In this document: positions 7,924 to 14,975 of the stretch, one piece after another
How positions within the stretch are numbered: position 1 is the stretch's first letter
How the letters are laid out: each line of letters starts with the position of its first letter
DNA from: Burkholderiales bacterium UBA4657
GTDB taxonomy: Bacteria; Pseudomonadota; Gammaproteobacteria; Burkholderiales; Burkholderiaceae_E
Assembly: GCA_002405475.1 (NCBI GenBank)
Contig: DHLX01000022.1
Coordinates: 1-45,811 of the forward strand
Direction: 5' to 3'
Length of the DNA: 45,811 nucleotides
The notes under the pieces: generated by a model
What the model was told of the DNA's origin: nothing
Database searches by the model: none
Seen by the model: only the letters and a program-made list of their open reading frames with translations
Made by a program: the position numbers and the translations under genes

Positions 7924-8567
7924 AGCTCTACAGCTATTTCCGTTCATCGGCGTCTTATCGTGTCCGCATTGCCCTGAATTACAAAAATCTGCCCTACGAC
8001 TATTGTGCGGTTCATTTGCTCAAGGAAGGCGGACAGCAGAAGCAGGCCGATTATGTGGCGCTTAACCCGAATGCGGTGGTTCCAACCCTGGTCGATGATG
8101 GCCATGTGCTGACGCAATCACTGGCAATTTGCGAATATCTGGAAGAAACCCATCCCGAACCGCCCTTGTTACCAGCCCATGCTGCTGACCGTGCCTATGT
8201 TCGTGCCATTGCCCAGACCATTGCCTGCGAAATGCAGCCGCTGCAAAACCTGCGCGTGACCCAATATCTCAAAAATGTTTTGCACCTGGACGATGAGACA
8301 CGCAACGCCTGGACTCGACACTGGGTGCAGAATGGCCTAGTGATACTGGAACGCATGGTACTCGAATCTGGCCGCGCTGGACGTTTTTGTTGTGGCGATA
8401 CTCCAACACTGGCCGATGTGTTTCTGGTACCACAATTGGTCAGTGCTGCACGCTTTGAGTGTAGCACCGACCCCACACCCACACTGGCGCGTATTGCCGA
8501 GCACTGTAATAATCTGCCTGCTTTTGCGCGTGCTGCGCCAGCGCAACAACCTGATGCCGAACCTTGA
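7920..8567 (+). CDS. maiA: Zeta-class glutathione S-transferase: maleylpyruvate / maleylacetoacetate isomerase
   Basis: A 215-residue zeta-class GST that uses glutathione to isomerise a maleyl to a fumaryl keto acid, feeding the FAH-type hydrolase encoded just before it. N-terminal signature: RSSASYRVRIAL near residue 8, where the Cys of the SSC motif is Ala. Bacterial NagL-type isomerases also lack this Cys, which mildly favours maleylpyruvate. NPNAVVPTLVDDG and QSLAICEYLEE form the glutathione site, and GDTPTLADVFLVPQ lies in the helical domain. ATG overlaps the preceding stop (ATGA at 7920-7923). Pairing with a hydrolase but no dioxygenase leaves gentisate versus homogentisate open. Confidence 0.8.
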   Translation: MKLYSYFRSSASYRVRIALNYKNLPYDYCAVHLLKEGGQQKQADYVALNPNAVVPTLVDDGHVLTQSLAICEYLEETHPEPPLLPAHAADRAYVRAIAQTIACEMQPLQNLRVTQYLKNVLHLDDETRNAWTRHWVQNGLVILERMVLESGRAGRFCCGDTPTLADVFLVPQLVSAARFECSTDPTPTLARIAEHCNNLPAFARAAPAQQPDAEP

Positions 8568-8583
8568 TGATTTGACTCTACCC

Positions 8584-9294
8584 ATGAAACTTGATGAAAC
8601 TTTGACTCTGGGAAACGCCGTTCTTGATTTACACATCGTGCTGGTCATAGGCATTTTGCTTGCTGCTGGCCTGCTGGCGGGGCTGGCCAGCTACTACATG
8701 CAGCGTCGTGCTACGGGTTCGGGTAATGTCTCGGCTCTATTAAGCATTATTTGGGGCTGGGTGGCAGCGCTGACCATACCATTATTTTTAAGCACCATTT
8801 CCAGCGATTTGATCGAGCTCGGACGACTACGCCCAGATAAACTCCTGGTATTGGCCGGATTCAGTTTCATTTATGTCCTGCTGTCGCACTTTATATTTGA
8901 AGCCGCAGTATTGAGTCTGAAACGCGAAGACAGCTCCAAATCCGAGGGCGGTAGAAATATTCCCGACCCACTCAGGAGCTATACCGTCACCACTGTGGGT
9001 TTGACCAAGAGCCTGAAGCCGAGCCGCACGGCGTTGTTATATGGCGATTTCCAGCTCATGGAAGCGATAGCCAAGCTTGAAATTGATTATGGCAACATGG
9101 ACGAACTCATCAGGCATTGCTCGCTTGAGCGTGACCAGATTATAGGCCGCCTGGCAGTACTGAAAGCGGCACGGTTAATTGAAACCCGCATGAATGAAAA
9201 AAGCGAGTTGTACTGGAAAATTACTGCCAAAGGCCGACACCTGCTGGATGAAGTCGCGGTAGGTGAGCAACGCCGGGATGGGAATTCAGCATAA
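8584..9294 (+). CDS. Three-TM membrane protein with C-terminal winged helix, copy 1 (YEATS-associated-like)
   Basis: A 236-residue protein with three predicted membrane helices (about residues 17-39, 52-71, 86-109), a polar linker of about 40 residues, and a C-terminal winged-helix-like domain (about 150-225) with the helix DQIIGRLAVLKAARLIETRMNEK. The membrane part, with TIPLFLSTISSDL, resembles the YEATS-associated three-TM family. It is a clear paralogue of the next gene. Start is uncertain: ATG 8584 follows the isomerase stop by 16 bases, and ATG 8554 would overlap that gene. Neither has a good ribosome binding site. Function is unknown; a membrane-tethered transcription regulator or a stress/conflict sensor are both compatible. 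Confidence 0.65.
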   Translation: MKLDETLTLGNAVLDLHIVLVIGILLAAGLLAGLASYYMQRRATGSGNVSALLSIIWGWVAALTIPLFLSTISSDLIELGRLRPDKLLVLAGFSFIYVLLSHFIFEAAVLSLKREDSSKSEGGRNIPDPLRSYTVTTVGLTKSLKPSRTALLYGDFQLMEAIAKLEIDYGNMDELIRHCSLERDQIIGRLAVLKAARLIETRMNEKSELYWKITAKGRHLLDEVAVGEQRRDGNSA

Positions 9295-9369
9295 CTTACC
9301 CCGTCCCCCCTTCACAGGAGACCTCTTCTGCTGCATAGTACAGGGCATTATTCATCACAGGGGTGAAGC

Positions 9370-10149
9370 ATGGAAATGCAGCAAACATTGAAAGCCGGTT
9401 CTACCATGCTCGATCAGCACATGATGCTGCTGTTCGGCATTATGATTGTCATGGGAATACTGGGCGGCATAGCGAATTATTTCCTGCAAGACCGCGATGT
9501 TGCCGCACAAAAACGTTCTGCCACGCGACATGCGGTTCTTGGCGTAGTCGCGGCGTTTACTGTACCCCTGTTTCTCAATATGATATCCAGTAACCTGATG
9601 GATGCTGGGCGTGTCCGTCCTGTTGATATCTTTGTGTTTGCCGGCTTTGTTCTGATTTATGTTGTAGTCTCACGCCGTTTCTTTGAAAACGCGGCCAACC
9701 GCCTGCTGCAGCAGGTTGACCAGGTGCGAGGTGAGGTCAAGTCGCTGCAAGAGGCGAATGCACAGACAGCACAACGAGCGGCAGAACTGGAACTACAGCA
9801 GGAGGCGGTAGTTGCAGCCGCTGTTGCGGCACAAGCCGCCAATGGTGGTGCCGCTGCATCGGGGGCAGAGCCAGCGAAAACGGCCTTGTCGTATAACGAT
9901 GTCGAGTTGTTGCGCGTCATTGCCGATGGGCAGGTTGTATATGGTAATTTGAGCGGCCTATCTTCCCGTACTTCCTTGCAGCGTGAACAAATCACCGGGC
10001 GTCTGGCCGTTTTGAAGTCGGCACGTTTGATTGAAACGCGCATGAACGACAAAAATGTTCTGCACTGGATCATCACTCCCAGGGGTAAGCAATTACTCGA
10101 TGAAGTCATGAACGGCCAGCAGGAAGAACGGCGTGAAGTGGCTCTATGA
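9370..10149 (+). CDS. Three-TM membrane protein with coiled coil and C-terminal winged helix, copy 2
   Basis: A 259-residue paralogue of the preceding protein. Membrane helices lie at about 18-38, 55-71 and 86-103, with GILGGIANYFLQ and FTVPLFLNMISSNL typical of the YEATS-associated three-TM family. Unlike copy 1, the linker is a coiled coil (about 108-147) followed by an Ala/Gly-rich stretch (148-168). The winged-helix-like domain at about 172-247 matches copy 1 closely (REQITGRLAVLKSARLIETRMNDK). ATG 9370 is preceded by CAGGGGTGAAGC, a usable ribosome binding site. The 75 bases between the copies hold no gene. The cytoplasmic winged helix would sit at the membrane. Function is unknown. Confidence 0.7.
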   Translation: MEMQQTLKAGSTMLDQHMMLLFGIMIVMGILGGIANYFLQDRDVAAQKRSATRHAVLGVVAAFTVPLFLNMISSNLMDAGRVRPVDIFVFAGFVLIYVVVSRRFFENAANRLLQQVDQVRGEVKSLQEANAQTAQRAAELELQQEAVVAAAVAAQAANGGAAASGAEPAKTALSYNDVELLRVIADGQVVYGNLSGLSSRTSLQREQITGRLAVLKSARLIETRMNDKNVLHWIITPRGKQLLDEVMNGQQEERREVAL

Positions 10150-10159
10150 GCCCTAGTTA

Positions 10160-10810
10160 ATGTATTGTCCGAGCCATTTTTCTGAACGGGATAGTGCTGT
10201 ATTGCTGGATCTGATCGAGCAATATCCGCTGGCTTGCCTAATAGCGAATACACCTGCGGGTCTGGTGGCAGACCATGTGCCCTTGTTGCATGAACCCGGT
10301 TCTGGTGCCTTCGGCAAATTTATAGGCCACGTTGCCAGGAACAACCCGTTATGGCAATACCCGTCTGAGCAGCAATTGCTGGTCATCTTTCAGGGGGCGT
10401 CGAGCTATATTTCACCTAATTGGTATGCCAGCAAAAAAGAGGCCGGCAAGGTGGTACCTACGTGGAACTATGCCGTGGTTCATGCCTATTGCAGCTTGCG
10501 TGCCGTGCATGAACCCGAGGCCATACTGCCCATTCTGGAACGTCTGACGCGTCAACATGAAGCCGGACAGACGCATCCGTGGAAAATTTCAGATGCACCG
10601 GAAGACTATATCGAGCGCATGCTCAATAACATCGTTGCTATTGAGCTGAGCATTCATCGAATGGAAGGCAAGTGGAAAGTCAGTCAGAACCAGCCCATCC
10701 AAAACCGGCAAACGGTGGTTCAGGGGCTGTTGGCACAGGGCGATGATGAGTCAGTCCTGATGGCGCAACTGGTGCAGAAACACGTGACGGAACAGTCCGG
10801 CCAGACCTGA
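10160..10810 (+). CDS. FMN-binding negative transcriptional regulator family protein (PaiB-like)
   Basis: A 216-residue protein of the PaiB family, with a split-barrel flavin-binding fold. Characteristic segments: MYCPSHF at the very N-terminus, ARNNPLW near residue 60, FQGASSYISPNWYASK, VPTWNYAVVHAYC and a KVSQN motif in the C-terminal third. In Bacillus, PaiB was described as a regulator of sporulation and protease genes; in proteobacteria the role is not settled, and a flavin-dependent enzyme is as likely. It starts 10 bases after the second membrane winged-helix gene and could be co-transcribed with it. The start is fixed by the conserved MYxPxxF beginning. Confidence 0.8.
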   Translation: MYCPSHFSERDSAVLLDLIEQYPLACLIANTPAGLVADHVPLLHEPGSGAFGKFIGHVARNNPLWQYPSEQQLLVIFQGASSYISPNWYASKKEAGKVVPTWNYAVVHAYCSLRAVHEPEAILPILERLTRQHEAGQTHPWKISDAPEDYIERMLNNIVAIELSIHRMEGKWKVSQNQPIQNRQTVVQGLLAQGDDESVLMAQLVQKHVTEQSGQT

Positions 10811-10826
10811 TGTTTGCCTTCACTGC

Positions 10827-10901
10827 TGGCCCCCCCGACAGGAATCGAACCTGTATCTAGCGCTTAGGAGGCACTCGTTCTATCCATTGAACTACGGGGA
10901 G
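10827..10901 (-). tRNA. tRNA-Arg (anticodon CCU)
   Basis: A 75-base minus-strand tRNA with encoded CCA end (10829-10827). The acceptor stem pairs CTCCCCG with CGGGGGG (one U-G pair, first base C), the D arm starts GTTCAATGG, the anticodon loop reads CTCCTAA with CCU, and the T arm is ACAGG-TTCGATT-CCTGT. It reads AGG codons. The gene lies between paiB and uup and faces away from uup. On the minus strand a perfect TATAAT at 10916-10911 stands 9 bases before the mature 5' end and is probably its -10 element. Confidence 0.93.
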
Positions 10902-10910
10902 CCAGAGAAG

Positions 10911-10916
10911 ATTATA
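10911..10916 (-). promoter_or_regulatory. Likely -10 element of the tRNA-Arg promoter
   Basis: Perfect TATAAT on the minus strand, nine bases upstream of the mature tRNA-Arg end, so transcription would begin a few bases before the tRNA. The -35 region is poor. The complementary strand, on the way to uup (ATG 10927), carries TATAAA, so a divergent start for uup here is possible. Confidence 0.45.
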
Positions 10917-10926
10917 AACTTCGTTT

Positions 10927-12834
10927 ATGGCACTTATTTCATTAACACAGGCAGAGCTGGCTTTCGGGCACTGGGCGCTGCTCGATAAAACCTCTTTTTC
11001 GGTCGAACCGGGTGAACGAGTTGGCTTAATCGGGCGTAACGGTACAGGTAAATCTTCACTGCTGCGTATCATGGCCGGCGAACTGATGCTGGATGCGGGC
11101 GAGGTAGTACGACAACAAGGCCTGAAAACCGCTTATGTACCCCAGGAGCCAGCCTTTGCCGAGGGCGCAACCGCTTATTCGGCCATTGCCGAGGGTTTGC
11201 CGCAGGCGCAGTTGCTGGCTGACTATGCGGCCGCTCTGACACAGGTGGAACAGGAGGCAAGCCCGGCCGCGCTGGAACGTCTTGCACAGGCGCAGGCGGC
11301 GCTGGAACATGCCCAGGCCTGGGTACTGGCGCACCGGGTCGAAGCCATGCTGGCATTGTCGGGGCTGAGCGCAGGTATGGAAGTGTCACGCCTGTCAGGC
11401 GGGCAGCGTAAACGGGTCGCCCTGGCGCGGGCACTGGTCAATGAACCCGACATGCTGTTATTGGACGAACCGACTAACCATCTGGACTTCAGCGCCATAC
11501 GTGAACTGGAAGAGCTGCTGATTGGCTTGCGTACTTCAGTCGTATTTGTCACCCATGACCGGGCATTTCTCGATCGGGTGGCAACACGCATCGTTGAGCT
11601 TGATCGTGGCCGTTTGCGTTCTTATCCAGGAAATTATTCGGCGTACCGGTTACGCAAGGCCGAGCAACTGGCGGTCGAGGCGGTGGAAAACGCCAAGGCC
11701 GACAAACTGCTGGCGCAAGAGGAACAATGGATACGCAAGGGGGTAGAAGCACGACGCACCCGCAGTGTGTCACGAATAGAGCGTCTGCACCGCTTGCGTA
11801 CCGAAGTCGCGCAGCGTCGTGCCCAGCAGGGGCAGGCCCGTTTGCAAGTCGCAGAAGGTCAGCGTTCCGGAAAACTGGTGGCCGAGCTCGAGGGCGTCGG
11901 CAAGCGCATTGTCAGTCATGACGGCGAACGCTGGCTGGTGAAAGACCTGGACTTGATTGTGCAGCGTGGCGATAAATGGGGGCTGGTGGGCGATAACGGC
12001 GTGGGTAAAACCAGTTTACTGAAATTATTGATTGGCCAGAGCGAACCCGATGCCGGACGCATCAAACGCGGCAGTCATTTGCAGGTGGCTTACTTCGATC
12101 AGTTACGCGAGGTGCTTAACCCCGAGCTGAGTGTGCGTGACACTATTTCTCCGGGCAGTGACTGGGTGGAAATTGGCGACGAGCGCAAGCACGTTATGTC
12201 GTATTTGTCCGATTTCCTGTTTTCTCCGGCGCGTGCCGCTTCACCCGTGAAAAGTCTGTCGGGCGGCGAGCGTAACCGGCTGTTGTTGGCTCGCCTGTTT
12301 GCCCGACCCGCGAATCTGTTGGTATTGGATGAACCGACCAATGATCTGGATGTCGAGACTTTAGAGTTACTGGAAGAATTATTGCTCGACTATGCTGGAA
12401 CGGTGTTATTGGTGAGTCATGACCGGGCATTTCTTGATAACGTCATGACCCAGGCGCTGGTGGCCGAGGGCGATGGGCGCTGGACCCAGTATGTCGGAGG
12501 CTATAGCGATTTACCAATGCCTAACAGCAAAGCAGGGGCTAGCTTGGCGCAACACGCTAAGCAACCAGAGACCAGCGCACGAACAGAAAGAAACCGCACC
12601 AACAAATTGAGTTACAAAGAACAGCGTGAGTTGGACAGCCTGCCAGAACGTATTGCGCTACTGGAAGCCGAGCAATCCGAGTTGAACCGTCGCCTGGCTG
12701 ATCCGGCCACGTATCAGGTATCGACGGTGGCTGGCACTAGCCCCGACCTGGCTGGCATGAGTGCACGTGTTGCTGCGATTGATGAGGAACTGTTGCAGTT
12801 ACTGGAACGCTGGCAGATATTGGAACAGCGCTGA
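10927..12834 (+). CDS. uup: ABC-F family ATPase Uup
   Basis: A 635-residue soluble protein with two ABC cassettes and no membrane part, as in ABC-F proteins that act on the ribosome. First Walker A GRNGTGKSS at residues 36-44 and signature LSGGQRKRVALARAL; second Walker A GDNGVGKTS and signature LSGGERNRLLLARLF; both Walker B segments end in LLDEPTN or VLDEPTN. The linker with RKGVEARRTRSVSRIERLHRLR is the tRNA-interaction region, and the last about 80 residues form the Uup-type coiled coil (ELDSLPERIALLEAEQSELN). No clear Shine-Dalgarno precedes ATG 10927; GAGAAG is 16 bases away. It stands alone between tRNA-Arg and parE. Confidence 0.92.
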   Translation: MALISLTQAELAFGHWALLDKTSFSVEPGERVGLIGRNGTGKSSLLRIMAGELMLDAGEVVRQQGLKTAYVPQEPAFAEGATAYSAIAEGLPQAQLLADYAAALTQVEQEASPAALERLAQAQAALEHAQAWVLAHRVEAMLALSGLSAGMEVSRLSGGQRKRVALARALVNEPDMLLLDEPTNHLDFSAIRELEELLIGLRTSVVFVTHDRAFLDRVATRIVELDRGRLRSYPGNYSAYRLRKAEQLAVEAVENAKADKLLAQEEQWIRKGVEARRTRSVSRIERLHRLRTEVAQRRAQQGQARLQVAEGQRSGKLVAELEGVGKRIVSHDGERWLVKDLDLIVQRGDKWGLVGDNGVGKTSLLKLLIGQSEPDAGRIKRGSHLQVAYFDQLREVLNPELSVRDTISPGSDWVEIGDERKHVMSYLSDFLFSPARAASPVKSLSGGERNRLLLARLFARPANLLVLDEPTNDLDVETLELLEELLLDYAGTVLLVSHDRAFLDNVMTQALVAEGDGRWTQYVGGYSDLPMPNSKAGASLAQHAKQPETSARTERNRTNKLSYKEQRELDSLPERIALLEAEQSELNRRLADPATYQVSTVAGTSPDLAGMSARVAAIDEELLQLLERWQILEQR

Positions 12835-12896
12835 AAACTTGGTCAATCAACTGAAACCCGCATGCCGCTTAGGTTTACACGTTTGTCAAGAGGGTC

Positions 12897-12919
12897 TTGT
12901 CCACATCTTCTGTGGAAAA
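12897..12919. promoter_or_regulatory. Inverted pair of DnaA-box-like sequences upstream of parE
   Basis: TTGTCCACA (12897-12905) and, on the other strand, TTTTCCACA (12919-12911) face each other across five bases. Each is close to the DnaA box TTATNCACA. The pair also forms a six-base-pair hairpin (TCCACA / TGTGGA) without a T run. It lies 49 bases before the parE start, where a promoter is expected. The rest of the 133-base gap shows nothing else clear. Confidence 0.35.
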
Positions 12920-12967
12920 CTTTGTGACTTAAGCGTGCCCGGTTCGCCAAATCAGCGAAAATAAGGT

Positions 12968-14932
12968 ATGGCAAACAATAAAATCACTTATTCCGAAGCC
13001 TCCATCAAGGTACTTAAAGGCTTGGAGCCGGTCAAACAACGACCCGGCATGTACACGCGCACGGAAAACCCGCTGCACATCTTGCAGGAAGTCATTGACA
13101 ACGCCGCCGATGAAGCGCTGGGGGGCTATGGTCAGCATATCCAGGTCACGCTCCATGCTGATGGCAGTATTACGGTCGAAGACGATGGCCGGGGTATTCC
13201 GGTGGGTTTGCATCCGGAAGAAAAAGTACCTACGCTAGAAATAGTGTTTACGCGCCTGCATGCCGGGGGTAAGTTCGACAAGGGCAGTGGTGGCGCTTAT
13301 TCTTTTTCCGGTGGGCTGCATGGGGTCGGCGTCAGTGTCACCAATGCCCTGACGAAACGGCTGGAAGTCACGGTGTTCCGCGAGGGGGGCGTTCATACCC
13401 TGGCGTTCGCCGCGGGTGAGGTGGTTGAAAAGCTCAAAACCCGCAAAGCCGCAGCCCAGGACAAAAAAAGCGGCACCCGCGTCACGCTTTGGCCTGATCC
13501 CAAATATTTTGATTCGCCCCATATTCCTCTGCCTGAACTGGAGCGGCTATTGCGTTCCAAGGCGGTGTTGTTGCCCGGGGTCCGTACTACACTGAAGAAT
13601 GCCAAGGGGGAAGAAAAAAGCTGGTTCTACGCCCAAGGTCTGCTCGGCTACCTGAATGAATCCTTGCAAGGCGAGCCTTTGATACCCGTGTTCGAAGGCC
13701 AGGGCTATGCTGGTGCCAATGATGAAGTGTTTGCTGAAGGCGAGGGTGCGCAATGGGTAGTCGCGTTTTGTGAAGACGCCAGTGTGGTGCGTGAAAGTTA
13801 TGTCAATTTGATTCCGACCTCGGCGGGTGGCACCCATGAAAGCGGCTTAAGAGAAGGCCTGTTTAATGCCGTAAAAAATTTTATTGAACTGCATGCCCTG
13901 CTACCCAAGGGGGTGAAGTTATTGCCGGAAGACGTGTTTGCCCGTGCCAGTTTTGTGTTGAGTGCCAAGGTACTGGACCCGCAGTTTCAAGGCCAGATCA
14001 AAGAGCGCCTGAACTCGCGCGATGCAGTACGGCTGGTGGCTTCCTATGTCAAACCGGCGCTGGAATTATGGTTGAACCAGCATGTCGATTACGGTAAAAA
14101 ACTCGCCGATCTGGTCATCAAACAGGCGCAGTCGCGCTTGCGTGCCGGGCAAAAAGTGGAAAAACGCAAAAGCTCGGGTGTTGCGGTCTTGCCTGGCAAG
14201 CTGACCGATTGTGAGTCTACCGACATTAGTCATAACGAATTATTTCTGGTCGAGGGCGACAGTGCCGGGGGCAGCGCAAAAATGGGGCGCGACAAAGAGT
14301 TTCAGGCCATATTGCCCTTGCGCGGCAAAGTATTGAACTCGTGGGAAACCGAACGCGAACGGCTGTTTGCGAATAACGAAATTCATGACATTGCGGTCGC
14401 TACCGGGGTAGACCCGCATGGTATTCAGGACGCAGCCGATTTAAGCAATCTGCGCTATGGAAAAATCTGCATACTCAGCGATGCCGATGTGGATGGTGCG
14501 CATATACAGGTTTTGCTTCTGACCTTGTTCTACAGACATTTTCCGCAATTGATTGAAGCTGGCCATGTCTATGTGGCACGACCACCGCTGTTTCGGGTAG
14601 ATGCTCCGGCGCGCGGAAAAAAACCAGCGCAAAAAATTTATGCACTGGACCAGGGCGAGCTGGAAGCGATAGAAGACAAGTTACGCAAAGACGGGGTCAA
14701 AGAAGGTTCATGGCAAATCAGCCGCTTCAAGGGGCTGGGAGAAATGAGTGCCGAGCAGTTATGGGACACCACGCTCAACCCCGATACCCGACGCTTGCTG
14801 CCGGTGACCCTGGGAGAACTGGATCGGGTTCAGACCGATGGTCTGATGAATATGCTGATGGGCAAAGCCGAGGCTGCCGCACGCCGTAACTGGCTGGAAG
14901 AACATGGCAATGACGTTGAGGCGGATGTTTGA
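12968..14932 (+). CDS. parE: DNA topoisomerase IV subunit B
   Basis: A 654-residue ATPase subunit of topoisomerase IV, which decatenates daughter chromosomes. The GHKL ATP site is seen in EVIDNAADEALGGYG and EDDGRGIPVG, with the glycine-rich lid GGLHGVGVSVTNAL. The Toprim part shows LFLVEGDSAGGSAKMGRDKEFQAILPLRGKVLN in separate segments and the metal-binding LSDADVDGAHI. The C-terminus (RFKGLGEMSAEQLWDTTLNP) matches type II topoisomerase B subunits. The length is that of ParE, since the GyrB-specific insert is missing. ATG 12968 follows AATAAGGT. Next to parC, 43 bases downstream, which supports ParE over GyrB. Confidence 0.96.
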   Translation: MANNKITYSEASIKVLKGLEPVKQRPGMYTRTENPLHILQEVIDNAADEALGGYGQHIQVTLHADGSITVEDDGRGIPVGLHPEEKVPTLEIVFTRLHAGGKFDKGSGGAYSFSGGLHGVGVSVTNALTKRLEVTVFREGGVHTLAFAAGEVVEKLKTRKAAAQDKKSGTRVTLWPDPKYFDSPHIPLPELERLLRSKAVLLPGVRTTLKNAKGEEKSWFYAQGLLGYLNESLQGEPLIPVFEGQGYAGANDEVFAEGEGAQWVVAFCEDASVVRESYVNLIPTSAGGTHESGLREGLFNAVKNFIELHALLPKGVKLLPEDVFARASFVLSAKVLDPQFQGQIKERLNSRDAVRLVASYVKPALELWLNQHVDYGKKLADLVIKQAQSRLRAGQKVEKRKSSGVAVLPGKLTDCESTDISHNELFLVEGDSAGGSAKMGRDKEFQAILPLRGKVLNSWETERERLFANNEIHDIAVATGVDPHGIQDAADLSNLRYGKICILSDADVDGAHIQVLLLTLFYRHFPQLIEAGHVYVARPPLFRVDAPARGKKPAQKIYALDQGELEAIEDKLRKDGVKEGSWQISRFKGLGEMSAEQLWDTTLNPDTRRLLPVTLGELDRVQTDGLMNMLMGKAEAAARRNWLEEHGNDVEADV

Positions 14933-14975
14933 ACGGCCACAGACTAAATTTTGAACAAGTATTCAAGGAAACAGC

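Noticed and set aside
12897..12919. Replication origin
   Set aside because: Only two DnaA-like boxes and no AT-rich unwinding element, dnaA or dnaN gene; kept only as a possible regulatory site.
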